Both the position numbers and the translations under genes were made by a program. A stretch of DNA of 26,227 bases from Peptostreptococcaceae bacterium (GTDB taxonomy: Bacteria; Bacillota; Clostridia; Peptostreptococcales; Peptostreptococcaceae): positions 1-26,227 of the forward strand of contig JASBZE010000015.1 in the NCBI GenBank assembly GCA_029983575.1. The letters run 5' to 3'. The notes beneath the pieces were generated by a model that searched no databases, was not told the DNA's origin, and worked only from the letters and a program-made list of their open reading frames with translations. Below are positions 14,275 through 22,768 of the stretch, in pieces (the first letter of the stretch is position 1; the number at the start of each line of letters is the position of its first letter).

Positions 14275-16914
14275 TTAACTAAGTTGCTTTTTGACCTCTT
14301 GAACAACTGCACTGATAGCTTGGTCTACCTTTGAGGTATCAGATATAGCTCCTTGAGCCATATTAGGTCTACCTCCTCCTTTTCCTCCAGCTATCTTAGC
14401 TATTTCCCTAAGTAGGTTTCCTGAATGTATACCTCTATCGATAGCCTCTTTTGAAGCAGTCGCAACTATACTTCCTCTATCACCATCAGCACTTATTAAT
14501 AGTATAACACAATTTTTATTTTTATCCCTTAACATATCAGCATTTTCTCTGAGAAGGTTGTTGTCCATTCCACTTACCTTAGAAGCGATGACTGTTATTC
14601 CATCTACATCTACTTTTGAATTCTCGATATCTGACAAGCTGTTTAAACTTTCCTTTTGTTTGATGTCATGCAATTCTTTTTTAAGTTCCTTCTCACTTTC
14701 AGATAGTGATTTTACTTTTGAAACTATATTTGACTCTTGAACTTTAAGTGAATAGCTAATTTCCTCTAGTAAATCTATCTTTTCGTTTAAAAATCTGTAA
14801 ACCTCATAACCTGTAATGGCCTCTATCCTTCTAACTCCAGATGCCACTCCGCTTTCAGATAAAATTTTAAAAGCACCTATTTCAGCTGTGTTATTTAAAT
14901 GAGTTCCTCCACATAGTTCTACTGATGCATCACCCATAGTGACAACCCTAACGATGTCACCATACTTTTCTCCAAACAGTGCTTGAGCTCCAGAGGCCTT
15001 AGCTTCTTCAATGTTCATATATTCAACACTTACAGGAAGAGCCCTTAGGATATTGTCATTTACGATTTTTTCTATTCTTTCTAACTCATCTTTCTTTATT
15101 GCTTCGAAGTGAGTTATGTCAAATCTAAGTCTATCTGCTGTCACGAGAGAACCAGCTTGATTTACATGAGCTCCCAAAACCTCTTTAAGTGCTGCGTGTA
15201 GCAAATGTGTAGCGGAGTGATTTCTTCCGGCAGATATCCTATTTCTTACGTCAACAGCCGTAGTCACTCTATCTCCTACCTTTACTTCTCCTTTTACTAC
15301 CTTTCCAAAATGCCTTATGCTTCCATTGGCACCTTTTTTAGTATCCCTTACCTCAATCCTAAGGCCGCCATCTGAGATAATAAGTCCTCTGTCTCCTACT
15401 TGACCTCCGCCTTCTGGATAGAAAGTAGTAGAATCAAGAACTATTATTACATCTTGTCCCTCTTTAGCGCTTCTTACAATTTCAGAGTCAACTACAATCG
15501 CACTTACATTTGACTGTTCGCTTAGATCAAAGTAACCTTTAAATTCTGATTTTACATCTTCAAGTTGTGAAAGTGGATCTACCTTCCAACTCTCGTCTTC
15601 CATATTACCTCTAGCTTCTCTAGCCCTAGTCTTTTGAGCTTCCATCTCTTTTTCAAACTCATCTAAATCTACTTTTAGATTTTCGTCTTCTAATATCTCC
15701 TGAGTTAGATCTATAGGAAAACCATATGTGTCATAAAGTTTAAAGGCAACAGAACCCTCAAGGGTATCTATATTTTTTTCTTTCATTTTCTCTATGTAGT
15801 CCATAAGCATATCACTACCCTGATCTATAGTCTCAGCAAATTTTTCTTCTTCAATTCTAACGACCTTTTGAATGTACTCCATATTGTCTTTTATTTCTGG
15901 ATAGGCATCTCCTGAAGTCTTTACAACATCTTCTACTAGCTTATATATAAACGGCTCTTCATTTCCTAAAAGCTTGCCATGTCTTGAAGCCCTTCTAAGA
16001 AGTCTTCTTAGTACATATCCCCTACCTTCATTTGAAGGAAGTATGCCATCGCCTATCATAAATGTAACAGCCCTAGTATGATCTGTTATTATCCTTATAG
16101 ATTTGTCATTTTTTGGATTTTCGCCATATTTAACCCCACTCATAGAACATATCTTATCTAGAAGATATTTTATTGTATCGACCTCAAAAATTGTATCTAC
16201 GTTTTGCATTATACATCCCATACGTTCAAGGCCCATACCAGTATCTATATTCTTGTTTTCTAAAGGCTCATAATCCCCGTTTTCTTTCCTATCAAACTGA
16301 GTAAATACTAAGTTCCAAAATTCTAAGAACCTGTCACAATCACAGCCTGGCTTGCAATCTGGATCATCGCAACCATATTCTTCCCCTCTGTCAAAATATA
16401 TTTCTGAACAAGGTCCACAAGGTCCTAGACCTATTTCCCAGAAGTTATCTTCTTTTCCGAGTCTAACTATCTTTTCCTTTGGGAAGTTTATTTTATTCTC
16501 CCAAATTTCAAAAGCCTCGTCATCATCTTCATATACTGTAACCCAGATTTTATCTTCCGGTATCTCAAGCCACTTAGTTACAAATTCATAACTCCATTTT
16601 ATGGCATCGTCTTTAAAATAATCTCCAAATGAGAAATTTCCCATCATCTCAAAGAATGTCGCATGCCTTGCAGTTACACCCACATTTTCAATATCTCCTG
16701 TCCTTATACATTTTTGACAGGTGCTCATCCTCTCTTTAGGCGGTTTTTCAATACCCGCAAAGTAATTTTTCAAAGGTGCCATACCTGAGTTTATAAGCAA
16801 CAAGCTTTTATCTCCATCTGGTACTAGAGAATGGCTAGGTGCTATGTAGTGTCCCTTTGATTCAAAAAAATCCTTAAACTTAGTTCTTATCTCGTTAATT
16901 CCTAACTGTTTCAT
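14275..16914 (-). CDS. alaS: Alanyl-tRNA synthetase
   Basis: This enzyme charges tRNA-Ala and proofreads Ser and Gly mischarging. The 879-residue protein (start at 16914) has the class II catalytic core beginning MKQLGINEIRTKFKDFF, with 'CQKCIRTGDIENVG' and 'ARHATFFEMMGNFSFGDYFK'. A Cys-rich insertion ('CDDPDCKPGCDCD') and 'GMGLERM' follow. The editing domain carries zinc ligands H566 and H570 (NHSATHLLH) plus C668 and H672 (CGGTH), and the C-terminal DHHA1 domain holds the 'GGKGGGRPNMAQGA' motif. The start at 16914 matches the family and lies 12 bases after AAGGAGG; an ATG nine codons upstream is possible but lacks a ribosome site. Expression is controlled by the T-box upstream. Length agrees with Bacillus AlaRS. 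Confidence 0.98.
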   Translation of the reverse strand: MKQLGINEIRTKFKDFFESKGHYIAPSHSLVPDGDKSLLLINSGMAPLKNYFAGIEKPPKERMSTCQKCIRTGDIENVGVTARHATFFEMMGNFSFGDYFKDDAIKWSYEFVTKWLEIPEDKIWVTVYEDDDEAFEIWENKINFPKEKIVRLGKEDNFWEIGLGPCGPCSEIYFDRGEEYGCDDPDCKPGCDCDRFLEFWNLVFTQFDRKENGDYEPLENKNIDTGMGLERMGCIMQNVDTIFEVDTIKYLLDKICSMSGVKYGENPKNDKSIRIITDHTRAVTFMIGDGILPSNEGRGYVLRRLLRRASRHGKLLGNEEPFIYKLVEDVVKTSGDAYPEIKDNMEYIQKVVRIEEEKFAETIDQGSDMLMDYIEKMKEKNIDTLEGSVAFKLYDTYGFPIDLTQEILEDENLKVDLDEFEKEMEAQKTRAREARGNMEDESWKVDPLSQLEDVKSEFKGYFDLSEQSNVSAIVVDSEIVRSAKEGQDVIIVLDSTTFYPEGGGQVGDRGLIISDGGLRIEVRDTKKGANGSIRHFGKVVKGEVKVGDRVTTAVDVRNRISAGRNHSATHLLHAALKEVLGAHVNQAGSLVTADRLRFDITHFEAIKKDELERIEKIVNDNILRALPVSVEYMNIEEAKASGAQALFGEKYGDIVRVVTMGDASVELCGGTHLNNTAEIGAFKILSESGVASGVRRIEAITGYEVYRFLNEKIDLLEEISYSLKVQESNIVSKVKSLSESEKELKKELHDIKQKESLNSLSDIENSKVDVDGITVIASKVSGMDNNLLRENADMLRDKNKNCVILLISADGDRGSIVATASKEAIDRGIHSGNLLREIAKIAGGKGGGRPNMAQGAISDTSKVDQAISAVVQEVKKQLS

Positions 16915-17031
16915 AATATTTTCATTCCTCCTTGAGTTCATTGATTTTATTTCTTTAATATTCTTTACCCTCGGCTTTTATACAATCCCAATAAAGTTGG
17001 CAATTAATTCTTATTATGCTTTTGTAAACAT

Positions 17032-17057
17032 AAAAAAGCCCCTACAACTGTAGGGGC
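17032..17057 (-). terminator. T-box regulated terminator
   Basis: GCCCCTAC pairs with GTAGGGGC around a 4-base loop (17057-17038), followed by six T on the minus strand (17037-17032). It is mutually exclusive with the antiterminator formed by the T-box sequence just upstream. Confidence 0.93.
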
Positions 17058-17262
17058 GAAAATCCGCGGTACCACCCTAATTCATCATAAAGACCTCTGG
17101 TAAACCTTAGTTATAACGGAACTACCGACGATGACTACTTAATTTCGCCAACGTTGCTCCAGGGCTGCTTCATAGGATATGATGTGGAAATTCTCACCAG
17201 CCATTTCCTCTCTGTGACAACTCACCTAATACTACTCCCCTTCATTGCTTTAATATTATACT
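17032..17262 (-). promoter_or_regulatory. T-box riboswitch (tRNA-Ala) upstream of alaS
   Basis: The minus strand contains the T-box sequence AGGGTGGTACCGCG at 17078-17065, whose UGGU can pair with the ACCA end of tRNA-Ala. A strong terminator hairpin follows. The Stem I specifier loop shows AGTA (17236-17233) on the 5' side and GAA followed by GCA (17168-17166) on the 3' side, so the specifier codon reads GCA (Ala), agreeing with the gene. The remaining part of this 420-base gap is the promoter (17272-17300), a leader of about 117 bases between terminator and alaS (16915-17031) with nothing notable, and about 35 bases after mtlD. The T-box identity is seen directly; the structure was assigned by eye. 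Confidence 0.96.
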
Positions 17263-17271
17263 TATAGATTC

Positions 17272-17300
17272 ATTTTACTATGATTTTATAAAAAAATCAA
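17272..17300 (-). promoter_or_regulatory. Likely alaS leader promoter
   Basis: On the minus strand TTGATT (17300-17295), a 17-base spacer and TAAAAT (17277-17272) would start the T-box transcript near 17265. A TATAAT at 17260-17255 is an alternative -10, but has no matching -35. Confidence 0.55.
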
Positions 17301-17334
17301 TTTATTTTTGTGTTTTATTATTATCAAACAGTTA

Positions 17335-18474
17335 TTAAAGTTTTTTATACTCTTTTACAATATCTGATATCAACTTATCGTCTTTAATATTAGTTACCTT
17401 CTTAATGGTTTCTTCTATACCGCTATTTTCTATCATTTCTTGAAGCTCATTTGCCTGCTTATCCTCGTTATTTTTATAATGTAATGCTGCAGCTATACCT
17501 TTTATCAAATTTGGAGTCTCAATGCCGTACTCCCTTGCTGTCATCATAGGCTTTACAAGTCTATCTGTATCGGAAAGTTTTCTCAAAGGCTCTCTACCAA
17601 CTCTTTTAACATCGTCTTGAAGATATGGATTTTTAAATCTCTTAATTATCTTGTCAATATATGCAAAGTGAACATCTTTTTCAAATCCAAACTTGTTCAC
17701 TAGCGCCAATCCGCTTTCTTGCATAGCTCCCTTAACTACAGCAAATACGTCTTCGTCTTCTATAGCCTTGTCTATGGTAGGAAGTCCCTTTAAATTTCCA
17801 AGATATGCGCAAATAGCATGACCAGTGTTTAGAGTGAACAGTTTTCTCTCGATATAAGCTAATAAATTATCTGCTAAATTCATTCCCTTTATCTCAGGAA
17901 TATCGCCTTTGAAACCATCTTTTTCTACATTCCACTCATAGTATTTCTCCACGGTTACATCGAGTGGATTCTCATTATGTGATGGAGGTACTATTCTGTC
18001 GACAGAGCAATTTGGAAAACCAACATAAGTTTCAATATAATCTTTCAAATCACCTTCTACCCCATCCATTATGTATTCCTTTAAAGAGGAGCTCGCATAT
18101 ACCGCATTTTCACAAGCGATAATATTTAAATAGTCTTTTTTACCAGATTCAAATCTAGATTTTAGCCCTTCTCTCAAAGTAGCAGATATTATTTTCAAAA
18201 CGTTAGGACCAACTGCTGTAGTAATAATCTCAGCGTCTTTTATCTCATCGATAATTTCTTTTGAGTTAGAATTTACTGCTGAAATATTTTTTACTTCCAA
18301 CTCTTCAAGCTCGACGTCCTTTATAAAAATCTTATATTTTTTCTCATTGTTTATCCTGTCGATGGTATCTTGGATTACATCTGCAAACACCACCTCATAT
18401 CCTGATTCTTCTAGTAGAGCTCCTATAAATCCCCTACCTATGTTTCCTGCTCCAAATTGTAAAGCTTTTTTCAT
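17335..18474 (-). CDS. mtlD: Mannitol-1-phosphate 5-dehydrogenase
   Basis: The enzyme oxidises mannitol-1-phosphate to fructose-6-phosphate with NAD+, the step after PTS uptake of mannitol. The 379-residue protein opens with the Rossmann motif 'ALQFGAGNIGRGFIGALL' and has 'ACENAVYASSSLKEYI', 'VGFPNCSVDRIVPP', and the catalytic-site region 'KLFTLNTGHAICAYLGNLKG' typical of the polyol-dehydrogenase family. Length matches MtlD (about 380). AAAGGAG precedes the ATG by 7-8 bases. It is the last gene of the mtl operon, 35 bases after mtlF. No terminator stands out beyond its stop; the alaS promoter follows within about 35 bases. Confidence 0.97.
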   Translation of the reverse strand: MKKALQFGAGNIGRGFIGALLEESGYEVVFADVIQDTIDRINNEKKYKIFIKDVELEELEVKNISAVNSNSKEIIDEIKDAEIITTAVGPNVLKIISATLREGLKSRFESGKKDYLNIIACENAVYASSSLKEYIMDGVEGDLKDYIETYVGFPNCSVDRIVPPSHNENPLDVTVEKYYEWNVEKDGFKGDIPEIKGMNLADNLLAYIERKLFTLNTGHAICAYLGNLKGLPTIDKAIEDEDVFAVVKGAMQESGLALVNKFGFEKDVHFAYIDKIIKRFKNPYLQDDVKRVGREPLRKLSDTDRLVKPMMTAREYGIETPNLIKGIAAALHYKNNEDKQANELQEMIENSGIEETIKKVTNIKDDKLISDIVKEYKKL

Positions 18475-18509
18475 CTTAAATCTCCTTTATTCTTAGCAAG
18501 TCTTCATTA

Positions 18510-18929
18510 TTAAGCAAATCTGCTCATGAATTCTTCCTTGTCATTAGTATTTTTTAGTTTTTCTGTAAGATCTTCATCAAGAGCTACAGCTATATTTGAT
18601 AATATCTCTAGGTGTTCATCGCCCTTGCCTGCTATACCAAAGAGTATAAATGCTTTTTCCCCATCAAAACTTACTCCATTAGGGAATTGCAAAATAACTA
18701 TTCCTGACTCTTTGATCTCTTTTTTTGCTTCATTTACACCGTGTGGTATAGCTACACCCATGCCCATATAAGTTGACATAACTTTCTCTCTTTCAAGCAT
18801 GGCATCGATATATGCTGGCTCAACATAACCACCATCTACAAGTTTTTGACCTGCTAATTTTATTGCCTCTTCTTTTGACATGGACTCAAGTCCTAAAAAA
18901 ATATTCTCTCTTACTAGTACATTACTCAT
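18510..18929 (-). CDS. mtlF: PTS mannitol-specific EIIA component
   Basis: This is a free-standing EIIA of the mannitol/fructose type, which accepts phosphate from HPr on a histidine and passes it to the EIIB of MtlA. The 139-residue protein has 'GMGVAIPHGVNEAKKEI', with the active-site His 63 in the family's IPHG motif, and 'GIVILQFPNGVSF...FILFGIAGKGDEHLEILSNIA'. AGGAGG precedes the ATG, overlapping the end region of mtlR (10-base gap). It complements MtlA, whose sequence ends after EIIB. Same operon as mtlA, mtlR and mtlD. Confidence 0.95.
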   Translation of the reverse strand: MSNVLVRENIFLGLESMSKEEAIKLAGQKLVDGGYVEPAYIDAMLEREKVMSTYMGMGVAIPHGVNEAKKEIKESGIVILQFPNGVSFDGEKAFILFGIAGKGDEHLEILSNIAVALDEDLTEKLKNTNDKEEFMSRFA

Positions 18930-18939
18930 AATTTACCTC

Positions 18940-21051
18940 CTAATTTTTTTCTTTATTAATCGACTCTGCTAAGAATCCCTTTAAGTAACTTGTTATCTTT
19001 TCCTCTATAATTTCAATTTTACCCATTTTTAGGGCATTTATCATTTCATCTTGCTCAGCAATTTTATCAAATATATAGCTAAAGGCTTTTTTTGCGTACT
19101 CATCATTTTCTTTTAATATAAAGGTCAGTACGGTTTTAATATTTGAACCCTCAATCTCATACTCCCTTTCAAAAGTCGATAAGAAAATTTTACTCTCGTC
19201 AGTATTTAAAGTCTTGCAATGAAGGTATAATAGCCTGGCCTCATGAAATATTGGAGTACTTATATCGACACGACTCATTATATCATCTACCAAATCATCT
19301 TTTCCGTCCGTTGTAATTTGTGAAATTAGCCTTAAATCTTCTTTTAATTCACTTCCCAACTTATCAATAATATCTTTTTCAATAACTTTCTTTTCGCTAT
19401 TATTAAGGAAGTCTATAAGGTGAACTACTGAACTTGAAATATTGTATATTTCATCAGAACTTAATTTACTCTCATACTTTATTCGTTCTGACTCTATTTT
19501 TGTAACTTCATATTCTCTTTTATCTCTTAGTTCTAAAAAGCAGTCGCTAAGTTTTAACTTTTCGTCAGCATTTAAAAAAGGCGATACCACTATGGATTTT
19601 ATTTTATCAGTACTAACATTTACTGTACTCACAATCACGTCAACGCCATCACGTTTAAGTCTATCCTCATCTAAGTCAAGAGATGAGATGGAGCTTAGGA
19701 TTTTGATTCCCTTAAAAGCCTTTCTCATATTTGTTCCCAACAATGAAGAAGTTCCTATGCCGGTCGGACAAACGACTACTGCCCTAATATCCGAAAAATC
19801 TTCTTTAAAGCTATCTCTTTCCAGTGCCGCACCAATGTGCATAGTTATATAACCTATCTCTGATTCTGGAATATCCTTATCTAAAAAATCCCTTATTATA
19901 TCAGATCCAACCACGACTTTCTCAAAGATATTTTCATATTTTGATTTCACATCATCGAGTATTGGATTTCTTATATCCATATTGTTTTTAATCCTGGCAA
20001 TAGCTGGTTTCATATGGTTTTTTAAATCTGAATACAGCTTGTGATCGTTTAATAAATCAACTGATGTAACCTTAGACATATACTCGAGAAACTTGTTTAG
20101 AATATGATCTAAGTCCAGGTTGTCATAGTCAAAATATCTGTCGGTATCTGTAATTTTTAATTTAGCTCCCTGTAAATGCATTGTTATATATGCAATTTCT
20201 TCTTCTGGAATATTATATGATCTTAACTTCGTCAAGCTCCTAGCTATCTTTGATGCCATTTTAAACTCCTCAGATCGCTTAAGTTCATTTAAAATCTTGG
20301 AATTCATATTAATTCTGTCGCCCTTTTCTATACGCTGAAGTGCTAGAGATATGTGGACTATAAGTGCCACAGCTGAATTATCGGCAAAATTAATATCCTC
20401 GTCATCATAAAGCGTCATAAAAGCATCCTTGACTGTTCTTATAATATCCGCATCCAGTAGATCAAATATTTCGCTATCATATTTATCTATATTTTTTACA
20501 TCCCTTATGGTACTGAGTAACTCATCATGCTTGAAACCATCGTAAATCAAATCTATTTGGGCATCTCTTAGAGATTTTTCAGTACCTTCAACGTACATTC
20601 CGACTCCTTTTTGCCTAATGAGCCTTATATTAAATTTTTTTAGCCAATCTTCTACTAACTTTATTTCCTTGTTCAAAGTCCCTTCAGAAATATTAAATAC
20701 CTTTGAGTAATAATAGAGTTTTACAGGTTGATCTGATTTTAAAAGTTCTATTTTTAGGGTTGTAATCCTCTCTTTTTTTGAATATCCCTTATCCAACTTG
20801 TCAATTTCTAGTAACTCTAAAATCAATTGCTTATTATCGTCCGTCTCATCAATACTTATACCTCTTCCAGGTTTTGAGCTTATGTTAAAGTCATTTAGAC
20901 TAAACCACTTCTCTATTTTAGAAAAATCTCTTAAAACAGTTCTATTGCTGAGATTAAAAATCCCAGCAATCTCAGCAATAGTTATATATTTTTCTTTATT
21001 CTTTACTATAATAGATATTATGGACTTTTGTCTTTCCGAAAGTCTTATCAT
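18940..21051 (-). CDS. mtlR: Mannitol operon activator MtlR (PRD/PTS-domain regulator)
   Basis: MtlR is a transcription activator whose activity is set by PTS phosphorylation. The 703-residue protein has an N-terminal winged helix ('LSERQKSIISIIVKNKEKYITIAEIAGIF'), a second Mga-like HTH (about 110-160), and two PRD modules. PRD1 covers about 195-300 with H233 and H292; PRD2 about 310-415 with H346 and H405. An EIIB-like domain with C428 in 'VVCPTGIGTSS' and a C-terminal EIIA-like domain (about 540-700) with H603 follow. These correspond to the known phosphorylation sites of Bacillus MtlR. Start: ATG at 21051, with GAGGAAAAATT before it. It is placed between mtlA and mtlF, as in Geobacillus and Clostridium. 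The gap upstream contains repeats that may be its own binding sites. Confidence 0.94.
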   Translation of the reverse strand: MIRLSERQKSIISIIVKNKEKYITIAEIAGIFNLSNRTVLRDFSKIEKWFSLNDFNISSKPGRGISIDETDDNKQLILELLEIDKLDKGYSKKERITTLKIELLKSDQPVKLYYYSKVFNISEGTLNKEIKLVEDWLKKFNIRLIRQKGVGMYVEGTEKSLRDAQIDLIYDGFKHDELLSTIRDVKNIDKYDSEIFDLLDADIIRTVKDAFMTLYDDEDINFADNSAVALIVHISLALQRIEKGDRINMNSKILNELKRSEEFKMASKIARSLTKLRSYNIPEEEIAYITMHLQGAKLKITDTDRYFDYDNLDLDHILNKFLEYMSKVTSVDLLNDHKLYSDLKNHMKPAIARIKNNMDIRNPILDDVKSKYENIFEKVVVGSDIIRDFLDKDIPESEIGYITMHIGAALERDSFKEDFSDIRAVVVCPTGIGTSSLLGTNMRKAFKGIKILSSISSLDLDEDRLKRDGVDVIVSTVNVSTDKIKSIVVSPFLNADEKLKLSDCFLELRDKREYEVTKIESERIKYESKLSSDEIYNISSSVVHLIDFLNNSEKKVIEKDIIDKLGSELKEDLRLISQITTDGKDDLVDDIMSRVDISTPIFHEARLLYLHCKTLNTDESKIFLSTFEREYEIEGSNIKTVLTFILKENDEYAKKAFSYIFDKIAEQDEMINALKMGKIEIIEEKITSYLKGFLAESINKEKN

Positions 21052-21119
21052 AATTTTTCCTCTTAATTTACCTAAATAATATATCAGAATAATTTTCTTA
21101 GAATCTAGCAGTAATTATC

Positions 21120-21187
21120 TAAATTCTAGTTTTATCTAGAACATAATATTTTGTTTATATTTTATACATTTTTATAAATTCTAGTTT
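21120..21187. repeat. TTCTAG repeats in the mtlA-mtlR gap
   Basis: The 13-base sequence TAAATTCTAGTTT occurs identically at 21120-21132 and 21175-21187. The first copy overlaps a perfect inverted repeat TTCTAG-TTTTAT-CTAGAA (21124-21141), and a further ATCTAG lies at about 21103. This 147-base gap separates mtlA from mtlR on the same transcript. The cluster could be an operator for mtlRFD, for example for MtlR itself, or part of an mRNA structure. Repeats are seen; role unknown. Confidence 0.5.
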
Positions 21188-21198
21188 ATATCTATCCT

Positions 21199-22635
21199 CT
21201 ATTTTTTATCAGCATTTTCTAATCTATTATATAATTCATCTATATTAGGGTCGCTTAGGAAGTTCTTTATAGAAATGACTTCAGCATCAGGTTTATTTGA
21301 TCTAGCTCTCTCAGTTAGATTTTCGTGAGTTACAACTACGTCAGTTCCCTCTGGAATATTGTCAACTGATGAATTTGTAATATTAAGATCTAGATTTAAA
21401 TTTTTAACCCTGTTTTTAAATCTTGAAGCACCCATAGCTGAAGAACCCATTCCAGCGTCACAAGCGAATACAATAGATTTGATTTCCTTGTTATTTTCTG
21501 CTTGAGGAGTGGTATTAGAATCTTCTACGTCAGCAGTTGTAGTGATTCCCTTACTCTCAGCCTTCATAGACGCCATCTTTGCCTTAGCGCTGTCTATATC
21601 TCCCTCTTGAGCTGCAGCTCTTCTTACAAAAGGTGATGCCACTAAGAAACTAACGACTGTAGAAACAGCTACACCTGCTAGTATTGGAAGGTGAACTCCC
21701 TTTTGAGCCAATGCCATCAAAGCTATAATACTTCCTGGTGATGGAGTTGATGGAAGACCAGCTCCTAGTAATGAGAATACAAATACTCCAGAAGCTCCAC
21801 CTGCTATTGCCGCTAAAACCAACACAGGGTTCATAAGTATATATGGGAAATATATCTCGTGAATACCACCGAAGAAGTGGATGATTATTGCACCGGGCGC
21901 GGAGTTTTTTGCGCTTCCCTTACCTAATATAGTGTAAGCCAAAAGTATACCTAGTCCAGGACCTGGATTTGGTTCTAGAAGGAACATTATAGATCTTCCT
22001 AGCTCTTTTGTCTCTAATAATCCAATTGGCGCGAAAATACCGTGGTTGATCGCATTATTTAAGAACAGTACCTTTGCTGGCTCTACAAATATTGATACTA
22101 GTGGTAATAATCCTGCGTTTACCATTATCCTAACACCTTTTTCAAGGATTAAAGTAAGTGCGGATACAAATGGACCTATTCCAAAATATGCAAATATCGC
22201 TAATATCATACCTAAGATTCCTATTGAGAAGTTATTTACCAGCATCTCAAATCCAGTTGGAATCTTACCATCCACAGCCTTATCAAACTTCTTGATAACA
22301 TAACCAGCTAGTGGTCCCATAATCATTGCACCGATAAACATCGGTATCTCAGCACCTACTATGGCACCCATAGCGGCGATTGCTCCCATTACTCCACCTC
22401 TTAGACCAGCTATAGCCTTACCTCCTGTATAAGCTATTAGAAGTGGCAATAAGTACTTAATCATAGGGTCAACTAGAGTGGCTAGTTTTTCATTTGGCAA
22501 CCATCCTGTTGGAATGAAGAATGCCGTGATTAAACCCCACGCTATAAATGCCCCGATATTTGGCATAACCATACCGCTCAGGAATTTACCGAATCTCTGA
22601 ACATATGACTTAGCCGATTTTTTTTCATTAGACAT
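21199..22635 (-). CDS. mtlA: PTS mannitol-specific EIICB component
   Basis: This is the mannitol transporter of the phosphotransferase system. It couples uptake to phosphorylation, yielding mannitol-1-phosphate for MtlD. The 478-residue protein has a membrane EIIC domain (about 12-345, with 'GAFIAWGLITAFFIPTG', 'NNAINHGIFAPIG' and the GGIHEIYFPY signature), a charged Ala/Lys-rich linker (about 345-383), and an EIIB domain with active-site Cys 392 in 'IVFACDAGMGSSAMG'. EIIA is absent and supplied by MtlF. GGGAGG lies 8 bases before the ATG. It is first in the mtl operon and has its own promoter (22675-22703). No cre site was found by eye. Confidence 0.97.
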   Translation of the reverse strand: MSNEKKSAKSYVQRFGKFLSGMVMPNIGAFIAWGLITAFFIPTGWLPNEKLATLVDPMIKYLLPLLIAYTGGKAIAGLRGGVMGAIAAMGAIVGAEIPMFIGAMIMGPLAGYVIKKFDKAVDGKIPTGFEMLVNNFSIGILGMILAIFAYFGIGPFVSALTLILEKGVRIMVNAGLLPLVSIFVEPAKVLFLNNAINHGIFAPIGLLETKELGRSIMFLLEPNPGPGLGILLAYTILGKGSAKNSAPGAIIIHFFGGIHEIYFPYILMNPVLVLAAIAGGASGVFVFSLLGAGLPSTPSPGSIIALMALAQKGVHLPILAGVAVSTVVSFLVASPFVRRAAAQEGDIDSAKAKMASMKAESKGITTTADVEDSNTTPQAENNKEIKSIVFACDAGMGSSAMGASRFKNRVKNLNLDLNITNSSVDNIPEGTDVVVTHENLTERARSNKPDAEVISIKNFLSDPNIDELYNRLENADKK

Positions 22636-22674
22636 AAATTATACCTCCCTTATTTTTTTATAATTCCTAATTAT

Positions 22675-22703
22675 AGTATAAGTGTTGAAAGGCCATTAAT
22701 CAA
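22675..22703 (-). promoter_or_regulatory. mtl operon promoter
   Basis: On the minus strand TTGATT (22703-22698), a 17-base spacer and TATACT (22680-22675) precede mtlA by about 40 bases, leaving a leader of about 30 bases. It lies directly after the mnmA terminator. A TATAAT a few bases downstream lacks a good -35. Confidence 0.6.
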
Positions 22704-22716
22704 ACATTTCCAAAAC

Positions 22717-22747
22717 AAAAAATGTCACCAATACTGGTGACATTTTT
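22717..22747 (-). terminator. Terminator of the iscR-nifS-nifU-mnmA operon
   Basis: A perfect 13-base stem (AAAAATGTCACCA / TGGTGACATTTTT, 22718-22730 with 22735-22747) with a 4-base loop ends in a T run on the minus strand. It is 21 bases beyond the mnmA stop codon. A-rich and T-rich flanks could allow bidirectional action. Confidence 0.92.
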
Positions 22748-22768
22748 GAGATATGTAAGTAGTATAAG

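Noticed and set aside
19442..19852. Plus-strand open frame of 136 codons inside mtlR
   Set aside because: It mirrors the conserved EIIB and PRD2 coding region of mtlR on the other strand; Ser/Leu-rich composition is what antisense of this A+T-rich gene gives.
21199..22635. mtlA as a truncated EIICBA gene
   Set aside because: EIIA is missing from MtlA but encoded separately by mtlF in the same operon, which is the normal Gram-positive arrangement.
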